The notes: generated by a model not told the origin, from the sequence alone. A stretch of 57,133 nucleotides of DNA from Actinomadura sp. BRA 177 (GCF_013372625.1 NZ_JABXFD010000497.1:1-57133), one strand, 5' to 3'. Shown: positions 48,533 through 56,969, numbered from the stretch's first letter. Numbers and translations are program-made.

Positions 48533-48904
48533 GTGACCGGGCCGCGGACCCGGACCGTCCGGCGGCCCCGCTACCCGGTGACCCGGGAGATCGACGAGCA
48601 GACCGGGCTCGGCGAGGCGTACATGCGGTCGCTGCTGCGCACCCAGCTGCGGCTCGCCGTCCGGCTCTGCCTGGTGCTCGCCATCGTGGTGCTCGGGCTG
48701 CCGCTGCTGTTCGCGCTGGTCCCCGACGTGCGCGCGCGGGAGGTGTTCGGGCTGCCGCTGCCGTGGGTGCTGCTCGGCGGGCTGATCTACCCGTGGTTCG
48801 TCGTCTGCGGCTGGTGGTACGTCCGGCAGGCCGAACGCAACGAGGACGACTTCGCCGACCTCGTCGACCGCGACCTCGTCGACCGCACCGAGGACCGGTC
48901 GTGA
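48533..48904 (+). CDS. Small membrane protein, partner of the SSS transporter
   Basis: About 123 residues: a basic cytosolic start (TGPRTRTVRRPRYPVTREID), then two helices (LRLAVRLCLVLAIVVLGLPL and LPWVLLGGLIYPWFVVCGWW) and an acidic tail. The layout matches DUF485-like subunits that pair with ActP-type transporters, as in 50789-51151, although the sequence is distinct. GTG 48533 is the first normal start; a CTG at 48485, overlapping the regulator stop and behind a GAGGAG site, could be the true one. The stop overlaps the transporter GTG by 4 bases. Confidence 0.7.
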   Translation: MTGPRTRTVRRPRYPVTREIDEQTGLGEAYMRSLLRTQLRLAVRLCLVLAIVVLGLPLLFALVPDVRAREVFGLPLPWVLLGGLIYPWFVVCGWWYVRQAERNEDDFADLVDRDLVDRTEDRS

Positions 48905-50631
48905 ATGCCGCCTACGGGCTGGCGGGCGTCCTGCTGGTCGTCGTCGCCACCGTCCTGATCGGCGTGCTCGGCGTGCGCATCTCCCGCACGACGTCCGACT
49001 TCTATGTGGCGTCGCGGACGGTCACGCCCCTGCGGAACGCGTCCGCGATCGGCGGCGAGTATCTGTCGGCGGCCTCGTTCCTCGGCATCGCGGGCCTGAT
49101 CCTGGCGTACGGCGCCGACATGCTGTGGCTTCCGGTCGGCTGGACGGGCGGGTACTTAGTCCTTCTCGTCCTGGTTTCGGCGCCGCTGCGCCGCTCCGGG
49201 GCGTACACGCTGCCCGACTTCGCCGAGGCGCGGCTGGAGTCGATGGCCGTGCGGCGCGTCGCCAGCGTCCTCGTCGTGCTGATCAGCTGGCTGTACCTGC
49301 TGCCCCAGTTCCAGAGCGCCGGGCTGGTGCTCCGCACGGTGACGGGCGCGCCGGTGTGGACGGGCGGCGTGCTGGTCGCGGTCGTCGTCGCCGCGAACGT
49401 GCTGGGCGGCGGCATGCGCAGCGTCACGCTCGTCCAGGCGTTCCAGTACTGGATGAAGCTGACCGCGCTGGCCGTCCCGCTGGTCTTCCTGCTGCTGGCG
49501 TGGCGGGGCGACGGCGCGCCCGGCCTGTCGTCGGACGCCCCGCCGCGGTTCGGCGACCGGACGACCGTCGCGGTGGGCGTCGCCGTCACGGTGAACATCA
49601 CCGCGCCCGTCCAGGTTGTCGTGGACGGGAAGGTCGACGGGCACCACTACCCGGGTGTCCCGCTCACCCTCAACGCCGGGCCGCACAGGATCAACGAGAA
49701 CACGTCCATCACCTTCCCGGCCGGGGCGGACGTCCCGCATGTCAGCGGACGTCCGGTCACCACCGACCGAGAATGGGCGATGCCGCTGGACGGGCGTGAG
49801 CATTCCCTGTACGCGACGTATTCGCTGATCCTCGCCACGTTCCTGGGCACGATGGGGCTTCCGCACGTTCTCGTCCGCTTCTACACCAACCCGGATGGAC
49901 GGGCCGCGCGGCGCACGACCGTGATGGTGCTGTCGCTGCTCGGCGCCTTCTACCTGCTGCCCGCGCTGTACGGCGTGCTCGGACGCCTCTACACACCCGA
50001 GCTGCTGATGACCGGACGAGCGGACGCCGTCGTCCTCACCCTGCCCGGACGGCTGATCGGCGGGCTCGGCGGCGACCTCCTCGGCGCGCTGGTCACCGGC
50101 GGCGCGGTCGCGGCGTTCCTGTCGACGTCGTCCGGTATCACTGTGTCTGTCGCGGGTGTCCTCGCTCAGGACATCTTGCGCGGCGGCGTCAGGTCGTTCC
50201 GCGTGGCGACGCTGCTCGCCCTCGTCGTACCGCTCGCCTTGGCCATCGCGGCCCGTTCCCTCGCCGTCGCGGACGTGGTCGGGCTCGCGTTCGCCGTCGC
50301 CGCGTCCACCTTCTGCCCGCTGCTCGTCCTCGGCGTGTGGTGGCGCCGGCTCACCGTCCCGGGCGCGCTCGCCGGGCTCGTCGCCGGCGGCGTGCTCGCG
50401 GGCACGGCCGTCATCGTGACGATCGCCGCCGGGCCGCCGTCCGGGCTCACCGGCGCCCTGCTCGCCCAGCCCGCCGCCTGGACGGTCCCGATCGCGTTCA
50501 CCGTCATGATCGTCGTGTCACTGTGCACGCAGCGCCGGGTGCCGCCGGGCGTCGCCCGGATGATGGTGCGCCTGCACACTCCGGAGTCGCTGAACGTCGA
50601 CCGGGGCACCTGGCGGCCCCGCCGCGTGTGA
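48901..50631 (+). CDS. Sodium:solute symporter (SSS family) with extra periplasmic loop
   Basis: A 576-residue SSS (PF00474) transporter of the ActP/MctP branch. TSDFYVASRTVTPLRNASAI then GGEYLSAASFLGIAGLIL is the helix 1-2 sodium-site region. Later LGTMGLPHVLVRFYTNPDGR and GGAVAAFLSTSSGITVSVAG match the acetate/monocarboxylate group. About residues 215-305 form a hydrophilic, beta-rich insertion (VTVNITAPVQVVVDGKVDGH, NENTSITFPAGADVPHVSG) outside the membrane. GTG 48901 overlaps the previous stop. Co-transcribed with the LytS/LytTR genes; likely carries a short carboxylate. Confidence 0.88.
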   Translation: MNAAYGLAGVLLVVVATVLIGVLGVRISRTTSDFYVASRTVTPLRNASAIGGEYLSAASFLGIAGLILAYGADMLWLPVGWTGGYLVLLVLVSAPLRRSGAYTLPDFAEARLESMAVRRVASVLVVLISWLYLLPQFQSAGLVLRTVTGAPVWTGGVLVAVVVAANVLGGGMRSVTLVQAFQYWMKLTALAVPLVFLLLAWRGDGAPGLSSDAPPRFGDRTTVAVGVAVTVNITAPVQVVVDGKVDGHHYPGVPLTLNAGPHRINENTSITFPAGADVPHVSGRPVTTDREWAMPLDGREHSLYATYSLILATFLGTMGLPHVLVRFYTNPDGRAARRTTVMVLSLLGAFYLLPALYGVLGRLYTPELLMTGRADAVVLTLPGRLIGGLGGDLLGALVTGGAVAAFLSTSSGITVSVAGVLAQDILRGGVRSFRVATLLALVVPLALAIAARSLAVADVVGLAFAVAASTFCPLLVLGVWWRRLTVPGALAGLVAGGVLAGTAVIVTIAAGPPSGLTGALLAQPAAWTVPIAFTVMIVVSLCTQRRVPPGVARMMVRLHTPESLNVDRGTWRPRRV

Positions 50632-50660
50632 CCGTTCATCGCGCCAGACCGACCGTTCAC
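50631..50660 (+). promoter_or_regulatory. LytTR direct-repeat operator
   Basis: ACCGTTCAT (50631-50639) and ACCGTTCAC (50652-50660) both fit the LytTR consensus [TA][AC][CA]GTTN[AG][TG] (the second at eight of nine positions), with start-to-start spacing of 21 bases, two helical turns. A third, inverted, match (GCCGTTCAT on the minus strand) lies at 50685-50693. The element begins at the stop codon of the upstream transporter and ends 128 bases before the DUF485 start, a usual activator position. Confidence 0.72.
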
Positions 50661-50788
50661 CGACGGGTTCAGCATCCCGCCGAGGATGAACGGCACCTGA
50701 CCGCAGCCTTGCCGCCGACCCCTCGTCCCCTCCGAGCTGGCTCTTTACGGTGGCGCGTGATTGGCGTCACAAAAGAGGAGGGGCGGTC

Positions 50789-51151
50789 GTGTCCGTCGAT
50801 AAGAACGCCGCCGGCACCGTCTATGAACGGTTCCAGGGCACCGAGGAGTTCCAGGAACTCCGCCGCAGATTCCGCAGATTCGCATTCCCCATGACCGCCG
50901 CGTTCCTCAGCTGGTACCTGCTCTACGTCGTGCTGTCGGGGTGGGCGCGCGACTTCATGGGCACCGAGCTGTTCGGCTCCATCAACATCGCGCTCGTCTT
51001 CGGGCTGCTGCAGTTCGTGTCCACGTTCGGCATCGCGTACCTGTACTCGCGGCACGCCGAGCGCCGCCTCGACCCGATGGCCGACAAGCTGCGCGACGAG
51101 ATCCTCGCCGAGGCCGCCCCGGTCGCGGAGAACGCGGAGGACGCCCGATGA
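50789..51151 (+). CDS. DUF485 membrane protein (actP partner)
   Basis: A 120-residue protein with two membrane helices (FAFPMTAAFLSWYLLYVVLS, INIALVFGLLQFVSTFGIAY) and the family motif LYSRHAERRLDPMADKLRDE at the C-terminus. DUF485 genes (yjcH) almost always precede actP and are needed for, or modulate, acetate uptake. GTG 50789 follows GAGGAGGGG. Overlaps actP by 4 bases (ATGA). Likely under LytTR control through the repeats at 50631. Confidence 0.92.
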   Translation: MSVDKNAAGTVYERFQGTEEFQELRRRFRRFAFPMTAAFLSWYLLYVVLSGWARDFMGTELFGSINIALVFGLLQFVSTFGIAYLYSRHAERRLDPMADKLRDEILAEAAPVAENAEDAR

Positions 51152-52758
51152 GCAACGAGACCCTGTCGATCATCCTGTTCATCGTGTTCGTGGCGGCCAC
51201 CCTCGGGATCACCGTGTGGGCCAGCCGCAACACCAAGAACGCCACCGACTTCTACGCCGGCGGACGGTCGTTCTCCGGCGCGCAGAACGGCCTCGCGATC
51301 GGCGGCGACTACATGTCCGCCGCGTCGTTCCTCGGCATCGCCGGGCTCATCGCGCTGTACGGCTATGACGGCTTCCTGTACTCGATCGGGTTCCTCGTCG
51401 CGTGGCTCGTCGCGCTGCTGCTGGTCGCGGAGCTGCTGCGGAACTCCGGCCGGTTCACGATGGCGGACGTGCTGGCGTTCCGGATGAGCCCGCGTCCCGT
51501 CCGCACCGCGGCCGGCGTCTCCACCATCGTCGTGTCGATCTTCTACCTGCTCGCGCAGATGGTCGGCGCCGGCGCCCTGGTCTCGCTGCTGTTCGGCTTC
51601 ACCAGCGACTTCGCGAAGGGCGCGACGATCGCGCTGGTCGGCGTCCTGATGATCATCTACGTGGTGTTCGGCGGGATGAAGGGCACCACCTGGGTGCAGA
51701 TCGTCAAGGCCGTCCTGCTGATGACCGGCGCGGCCCTGATCACCCTGCTGGTGCTCGGCAAGTTCGGCTTCAACCTCTCCTCGCTGCTGAACGACGCCGC
51801 CGAGCAGAGCGGCAAGGGCGAGAAGTTCCTGGAGCCCGGCCAGCGCTACGCCACCGAGGACTCCGGCCTCACCGGCAAGCTCGACCTGATCAGCCTCGGC
51901 CTCGCGCTCGTCCTCGGCACCGCCGGGCTGCCGCACATCCTGATCCGCTTCTACACCGTCCCCACCGCCCGCGACGCCCGCAAGTCCGTCATGTGGGGCA
52001 TCGGCCTCATCGGGGTGTTCTACCTCTTCACCCTGGTGCTCGGCTTCGGCGCCGCCGCCCTCGTCGGCTCCGAGGAGATCTCGAAGGTCAACGCGGCCGG
52101 CAACACCGCGGCGCCGCAGCTCGCCGAACGCATCGGCGAGATCGTCTTCGGCGAGGCCGGCGGCACGATCCTGCTCGCGGTCATCGCCGCCGTCGCGTTC
52201 GCGACCATCCTCGCGGTCGTCGCCGGTCTGACGCTCGCCTCGTCCTCGTCCTTCGCCCACGACCTGTACGCGCACGTGTTCCGCAGGGGCAAGGCCACCG
52301 AGCGGGACGAGGTCCGCGTCGCCCGCATCTCCGCGCTGGTGATCGGGGCCGTCTCCATCGTCCTCGGCATCTACGCGCAGCGCCTCAACGTCGCGTTCCT
52401 CGTCGCCCTCGCGTTCGCGGTCGCCGCGTCCGGGAACCTGCCCGCGATCCTCTACAGCCTGTTCTGGAAGAGGTTCAACACCGCCGGCGCCACCTCCGCC
52501 ATCTACGGCGGCCTCGGCGCCGCGATCTTCTTCGTGGCGTTCTCCCCGGTCGTGTCCGGCGACGAGAAGGCGCTGTTCACCGACCACGACTGGAGCTGGT
52601 TCCCGCTCAGCAACCCGGGCCTGCTGTCCATTCCGATCGGCTTCCTGTGCGGCTTCCTCGGGACGATCCTCAGCAAGGAGTACAACGCGGAGAAGTACGC
52701 CGAGATCGAGGTCCGCTCCCTCACCGGCGCGGGCGCCGAAGCGGCGACGAAGGACTAG
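51148..52758 (+). CDS. actP: Cation/acetate symporter, ActP-like
   Basis: A 536-residue SSS symporter with 13 helices. NATDFYAGGRSFSGAQNGLA, IGGDYMSAASFLGIAGLIAL, GTAGLPHILIRFYTVPTARD and AGLTLASSSSFAHDLYAHVF are signatures of the acetate/glycolate permease ActP. It imports acetate, and often other short monocarboxylates such as pyruvate, with sodium. Translationally coupled to DUF485. The likely physiological use is scavenging acetate or pyruvate in response to the LytS/LytTR system. Ends at a hairpin. Confidence 0.93.
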   Translation: MSNETLSIILFIVFVAATLGITVWASRNTKNATDFYAGGRSFSGAQNGLAIGGDYMSAASFLGIAGLIALYGYDGFLYSIGFLVAWLVALLLVAELLRNSGRFTMADVLAFRMSPRPVRTAAGVSTIVVSIFYLLAQMVGAGALVSLLFGFTSDFAKGATIALVGVLMIIYVVFGGMKGTTWVQIVKAVLLMTGAALITLLVLGKFGFNLSSLLNDAAEQSGKGEKFLEPGQRYATEDSGLTGKLDLISLGLALVLGTAGLPHILIRFYTVPTARDARKSVMWGIGLIGVFYLFTLVLGFGAAALVGSEEISKVNAAGNTAAPQLAERIGEIVFGEAGGTILLAVIAAVAFATILAVVAGLTLASSSSFAHDLYAHVFRRGKATERDEVRVARISALVIGAVSIVLGIYAQRLNVAFLVALAFAVAASGNLPAILYSLFWKRFNTAGATSAIYGGLGAAIFFVAFSPVVSGDEKALFTDHDWSWFPLSNPGLLSIPIGFLCGFLGTILSKEYNAEKYAEIEVRSLTGAGAEAATKD

Positions 52759-52763
52759 ACCCG

Positions 52764-52796
52764 CCGCGCGGGCGACCGTCGCCCGGTCCCGCGCGG
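52764..52796 (+). terminator. Hairpin after actP
   Basis: CCGCGCGGG and CCCGCGCGG enclose 15 bases that hold a small inner ACCG/CGGT stem. It starts 6 bases past the actP stop. Confidence 0.65.
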
Positions 52797-52851
52797 CCCG
52801 CGGCGCCGTCCCACCCCACCCCACGGGACGGGGCCGCACCATGCCCAGAAC

Positions 52852-53844
52852 TCAGTGCGCGCCTCCGGTCAGCCGCGCCACCGTCTCGTCCAACGCCTGA
52901 ACCTCCACCGACTTACCGGCGTAAGCGTGAACGAGGGCGAGGAACTCCTCCAGTCCGCCGGGGAACTGCAGGCACGTCCGGACGATCGAGTGGGTGTCCA
53001 GGTGGGGCTGGGCGCGGCGCGGAATGCGGATGGCGATCTCCTTGCGCAGGTCGTCCACGATCTGCTGCCGACCCTCGGCCGTCGTCAGCAGCGGGATGTC
53101 CATGAGCCGTTCCACGATCTCGAAGAGGGCTGGCAGACCGGCGCCCTCCGCCTGCTCCGGCCGCCCGCGCGCCGTGAGATCGGGGGCCACCGGGGCGGCA
53201 CCCGTCGCGACCGGCGCCGACGTCGGCGCCGGCGCCGTGGGAGAGGCGGTGCGGATGCAGAGCCACGCCTTGGTGTCGGTCTCCTTGAGGCGCACGTCGA
53301 TCGGACGGAACTCGGTGGGATCGATGGCGCCGCGGCCCTCCTGGATCACCGCGCGGTAGAACTCGTCGGACGCGAGGACCCCCAGTTCGGCCGGCGTCTC
53401 GGCGAGTGCCTCCTTGAAGGACGGCGCGTCCAGGAGCCGGTTCACGTGGTTGACCGTGGTGCCGACGATGCCCTTGTCGTCCGATTCCAGTTGCCCGCTG
53501 TGCAGCGCGACCCGCAGGCGCATCCGGGCGTGCTCGGCGGTGAGCCCGTTGTGCCTGCGCAGGGCGCCGCGCAGGTGGTCGGGCAGCGGATGTGCGAGCC
53601 CGGCCGGGTCGTACGACGGCGGCAGCACGACGATGACCCCGTCGCCGCGATCCTCCGTGTAGCACCCTTCGAACGGCAGCCCGGCCGCGTCGAAACAGGT
53701 CCGGAGGCCGTCGTAGAGGACGGTTCGCAGATGGCTCTGGACGTGGTCCGGGCGTTTTCCGAAACTGATGATGTCGCAGACGAAGATCGTGCAATGGCCG
53801 GACGGGGTCCAGCCGGTCCCCGCTGCGCCGGAGCCGTTCCGCAT
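52852..53844 (-). CDS. Class III nucleotide cyclase-like effector with C-terminal EAD
   Basis: A 330-residue protein. Residues 15-170 resemble a class III adenylate/guanylate cyclase catalytic domain: D24 in FVCDIISFG and D68 in EDRGDGVIVV as metal ligands, and GIVGTTVNHVNRLLDA with N132 and R136 four apart, the transition-state pair. The adenine-specific Lys is not obvious, so base choice is open. An Ala/Pro linker (200-235) leads to residues 236-326 (LFEIVERLMDIPLLTTAEGR, IVRTCLQFPGGLEEFLALVH), an effector-associated domain (EAD) like the one at the N-terminus of the adjacent VMAP protein. ATG 53844 is preferred; upstream in-frame codons are not conserved-looking. Divergent, 213 bases from VMAP. 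Probably the effector or signal generator of the conflict system. Confidence 0.8.
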   Translation of the reverse strand: MRNGSGAAGTGWTPSGHCTIFVCDIISFGKRPDHVQSHLRTVLYDGLRTCFDAAGLPFEGCYTEDRGDGVIVVLPPSYDPAGLAHPLPDHLRGALRRHNGLTAEHARMRLRVALHSGQLESDDKGIVGTTVNHVNRLLDAPSFKEALAETPAELGVLASDEFYRAVIQEGRGAIDPTEFRPIDVRLKETDTKAWLCIRTASPTAPAPTSAPVATGAAPVAPDLTARGRPEQAEGAGLPALFEIVERLMDIPLLTTAEGRQQIVDDLRKEIAIRIPRRAQPHLDTHSIVRTCLQFPGGLEEFLALVHAYAGKSVEVQALDETVARLTGGAH

Positions 53845-54057
53845 GACCTTTGCTGCCCCTCGAAGGTTGGATTGCTCCAACTGTGCACGCACGGCGCACG
53901 CCCCGGCAAGTGGTACGCCGGCCGACCGCGGCATGCGAATAGGCACCCTAGCGGTTGTGTGGTAAATCCCATTGTGTCCTGCGACGCAGAACAGCCGGGC
54001 GGGTGCGACCTACATTGACCGGCGGAACGGCCTTGGGCGGGAAGGCGGTAACGGCGC
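53845..54057. other. Divergent control region of the conflict system
   Basis: This 213-base spacer contains the promoters of the cyclase-like effector and of VMAP. TAGGGT (minus, near 53950) and TACATT (plus, 54011-54016) are possible -10 elements; no clear -35 accompanies either. GTCCTGCGACGCAGAAC (53975-53991) contains a short CTGCG/CGCAG dyad. No small gene is seen. Confidence 0.35.
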
Positions 54058-55650
54058 ATGGCGGACGACGAGACGAGGTCGCCGGCCCTGGTGCCGCCGG
54101 CGGCACCGTCGCTGGGGCACGCGCAGGAGCAGGTCCGGGTGGAACTGACCACCGCGGAGATCGTCGACCTGCTCACGGACGTGTCGAACATGCGGGAGGC
54201 GACCGGCCGCGCCATCGTCGTCGACTACATCAGCGAGCAGGTGCGCGCACCGCTGCTGCTGCCGGATCTGCCCCAGCCGAAGTACTACCTCTACCACCTC
54301 GTGCACGCGTGCAAGGAGATCCCCGACGGGTTGCAGGTGCTGGTCCACGCGGTCGAGTTCGTCGCCGGGCAGACCGCGGCCGTCGCGCGGCTGAAGCGCA
54401 TGCTGAGCCCAGTCCGCGCCCATCTGGAGCCGGTCGTCGAGACCCAGGTCGAGGATCTGCTGACCGGCCTGCGAGTTCCGTCCCTCACCCGGCTCTACGT
54501 GGCCGCCACCGGAAACAGCATCGCCACCGTCCCGTTCCGCCTCACCGACGCCTGGGACGCGTTCTCGGCCCTTCTCGACCACAACACGGCGCCCGGGAAA
54601 CCCTCACCGCACCTGATATTCGTCGCGATGCTGCTGCAGACCATGCAGACCCGGCAGTCCGCGGACAACGCCAGTACCGAGGAGGCATGGCGGCTCAAAC
54701 GGCTGCGCGAGTGGATGACGATGCAGACCGAGCAGTTGCGGGGTGGCGGAAACGTCGCCCAGGCCGATTACCTCGACCGTATGCGGGACCGTTCCGGAGT
54801 CCTCGCGGCACGCGACGACAAGCCCATCTACCTCATCATCCAGCTCGAACCGCTGCCGGAACTCGTCGAGGGCCGGGTGATGTGCCGGCTGTCGCACTGG
54901 CGGCAGGTGCATCCGCTCGAATGGCGGCCCGAGCCGGGGGAGGACCAGGTCGTCCCGCTGGACGCGGTGCCCGAGCACGTCGGCGCCCTGATCCACGAGG
55001 CCGAGCGAGGCTGGGCCTACGAACTCGACGACTCTCTCGTGTTGGAGTTCGTCCTGCCGCTGGACATGATCAACCTCGGTGTGGACCAGTGGACGCGCGA
55101 CGACCCGGAGATGCCGGACCCGACGCCGCTGGGTGCGGAGTACGAGATCCTCGTCCGGAGCCAGGAGCGGCTGCGGGCGCTCAGCTTCCACCGCGCGTGG
55201 CGCCAGCGCTGGCAGGTGCTGGTCGACGCCGTCGACGGCCTTGCGTACTTGGCGACCGCGGCGGAGCCAGCCCATCCGCGTCCGATGGGCGACCGGCTGC
55301 TGAGCAGCCGCGAGATCGTCGCGTGCGTGCTGAGCGGCCCGCCCGACCGCGAGCCCGGCCGCACCGAGCTGTGGAAATCGCTGCGCGCGGGGATTCCCGT
55401 GGTGCTCTGGCACCGGGCGGACGAGCCGCCGCCCGAAGTGCGGGAGGCGGTGCGGCGGGTCATCGACCGCCCCGACATCAGGGACCTGCCCGGCGACATC
55501 AAGCGGCTGCGCGGAAACGCGCCGCCGGCCGATGACCGTAATGGTCATTCCGCACTCGCGGTGACCCTCCTTTGGGATGATCCGAATCACTTCTTGGACG
55601 ATGTCCGTGCGCTGCGCGCTCCGGTACCACGAACGCGACAGTCGATGTGA
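54058..55650 (+). CDS. VMAP (vWA-MoxR-associated protein) with N-terminal EAD
   Basis: A 530-residue core protein of VMAP-MoxR-vWA ternary conflict systems. Residues 28-117 (LTTAEIVDLLTDVSNMREAT, YYLYHLVHACKEIPDGLQVL, VHAVEFVAGQTAAV) form an all-helical EAD of the same type as that of the cyclase-like protein next door. A helical middle part follows; residues 255-525 are the VMAP-C domain (PIYLIIQLEPLPELVEGRVM, YELDDSLVLEFVLPLDMINL, YEILVRSQERLRALSFHRAW, DWPIVLW-like IPVVLWHRADEPP). ATG 54058 has a GGGAAGGCGG stretch 13-22 bases before. The family link rests on fold pattern and gene order; exact biochemical role is unknown, but VMAP is thought to connect effectors to the ATPase. Confidence 0.85.
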   Translation: MADDETRSPALVPPAAPSLGHAQEQVRVELTTAEIVDLLTDVSNMREATGRAIVVDYISEQVRAPLLLPDLPQPKYYLYHLVHACKEIPDGLQVLVHAVEFVAGQTAAVARLKRMLSPVRAHLEPVVETQVEDLLTGLRVPSLTRLYVAATGNSIATVPFRLTDAWDAFSALLDHNTAPGKPSPHLIFVAMLLQTMQTRQSADNASTEEAWRLKRLREWMTMQTEQLRGGGNVAQADYLDRMRDRSGVLAARDDKPIYLIIQLEPLPELVEGRVMCRLSHWRQVHPLEWRPEPGEDQVVPLDAVPEHVGALIHEAERGWAYELDDSLVLEFVLPLDMINLGVDQWTRDDPEMPDPTPLGAEYEILVRSQERLRALSFHRAWRQRWQVLVDAVDGLAYLATAAEPAHPRPMGDRLLSSREIVACVLSGPPDREPGRTELWKSLRAGIPVVLWHRADEPPPEVREAVRRVIDRPDIRDLPGDIKRLRGNAPPADDRNGHSALAVTLLWDDPNHFLDDVRALRAPVPRTRQSM

Positions 55651-55811
55651 TGGCCGACAAATGGCCAGTAATGGTAACTATGTTCGCGAAAACCTTGCGG
55701 AGCGTCCGGCTCGCGGGGATTCTGGACGTAGGGTGGCCTGCGCCGGTTCTCTGCCCGAGATCGAGTATTCGTCGCAAAGCTCATAAGCCACACTAGAAGG
55801 GGACATCGTCG
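55651..55811 (+). other. Spacer between VMAP and MoxR genes
   Basis: 161 bases, AT-richer than its surroundings, with TGGCC-GACAAA-TGGCCA at 55649-55665, the palindrome TTCGCGAA (55683-55690) and TAGGGT (55728-55733), an actinomycete-type -10. It may hold a second promoter so that MoxR and the vWA protein can be made separately from VMAP. No coding frame of interest. Confidence 0.35.
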
Positions 55812-56969
55812 ATGGCCGCTGACGAGCCGCCCGAGGTCCCTCGCCCTCGCGACGCCGCTCTGCCCGCCGACCCGGCGGGCGGTGCCCGGAACGACCGTGC
55901 CGCATGGTGGATCTACCGCGGCAACGGGCGTCCCCTGCCGGCCGGGCGGTTCGCTGCGGCACTGCCCCCGCCGCCCCCGTGGCGCGCCTTCGACGGCGGG
56001 CCGCCGCTCCCGTCCCCGCCCGGCGACGAGCGCGACCTCGTTCGCCGGCTCGGCCCCGTGGAGGGCACCCGGCCCCGCCTCGCCGCTCCCGCGGAGGTCG
56101 GCGCCGTCAACGCGGCACTGTTTCTGCGGCGGCCGCTTCTGGTCACCGGTGAGCCGGGCGTCGGCAAGTCGACGCTCGCCTACCGGATCACCCGGGAGCT
56201 GGGGCTCGGCCGGGTGCTGCGCTGGCCGATCAGCAGCCGGAGCACCCTGCGCGAGGGGCTCTACGAGTACGACGCGATAGGGCGGGCGCAGGACGCCGCG
56301 ACGGCCCGCCGGGCGCCCGCGGAGGGGGCCGGCGAGGCGCCGGACGCGGCCGGTGATCCGGGCTCCGCCGCGCTGACCGACGCCGGACTGGGCCATTACC
56401 TGCAGCTCGGCCCGCTGGGCACCGCGCTGCTGCCCTATGAACTGCCGCGCGTCCTGCTCATCGATGAACTCGACAAAAGCGACATAGACCTACCGAATGA
56501 CCTTCTCGACGTATTCGAGGAGGGTGAATACGGAATCGCCGAGCTTTTCCGCGTCAGCGCCCGCGAGCCCGAGGTGACGGTGCAGACCGCGGACCCGGAC
56601 GGTACCGCCGGCATCGTGCGGGGCAGGGTGCGCTGCCGGGCGTTTCCGATCGTGATCATTACGAGCAACGGGGAGCGCGAGTTTCCCCCGGCATTCCTGC
56701 GCCGGTGCCTGCAGTTCCACATGAAAGAGCCCGATGAGAAGCGTCTCGCCGATATGGTGGCAGCGCACTTCGCCGAGCGGTCCGATGAACGCACCCGGCG
56801 GCTGATCCGCAGTTTCCTGGAGCACCGCAGCAGCCAGCGGGGGCTCGCCGCGGACCAGCTGCTCAACGCCGTCTACCTCGCGACCTCCGGCGCGCGGGAT
56901 CCGGACACCGACTGGGAACGGCTCCTCGACCTCATCTGGCAACGGTTGGAAGTGGCGGCCCCTGAGTGA
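55812..56969 (+). CDS. MoxR-type AAA+ ATPase of the ternary conflict system
   Basis: A 385-residue ATPase. The N-terminal 90 residues are Pro-rich with a WWIYRGNGRP motif typical of the VMAP-linked branch. Walker A GEPGVGKST (113-121), Walker B VLLIDELDKSDIDLPNDLLD (from 214), sensor 1 IVIITSNGEREFPPAF and the Arg-finger region LRRCLQFHM follow. A Gly/Ala/Pro insertion (160-190) separates two strands. MoxR ATPases remodel vWA partners. ATG 55812 has GAAGGGG 9 bases upstream. The stop overlaps the next gene's GTG by 4 bases, as expected for a tightly coupled pair. Confidence 0.92.
   Translation: MAADEPPEVPRPRDAALPADPAGGARNDRAAWWIYRGNGRPLPAGRFAAALPPPPPWRAFDGGPPLPSPPGDERDLVRRLGPVEGTRPRLAAPAEVGAVNAALFLRRPLLVTGEPGVGKSTLAYRITRELGLGRVLRWPISSRSTLREGLYEYDAIGRAQDAATARRAPAEGAGEAPDAAGDPGSAALTDAGLGHYLQLGPLGTALLPYELPRVLLIDELDKSDIDLPNDLLDVFEEGEYGIAELFRVSAREPEVTVQTADPDGTAGIVRGRVRCRAFPIVIITSNGEREFPPAFLRRCLQFHMKEPDEKRLADMVAAHFAERSDERTRRLIRSFLEHRSSQRGLAADQLLNAVYLATSGARDPDTDWERLLDLIWQRLEVAAPE

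Noticed and set aside
50923..52842. 639-codon minus-strand frame opposite actP
   Set aside because: Shadow of an unmistakable symporter gene.
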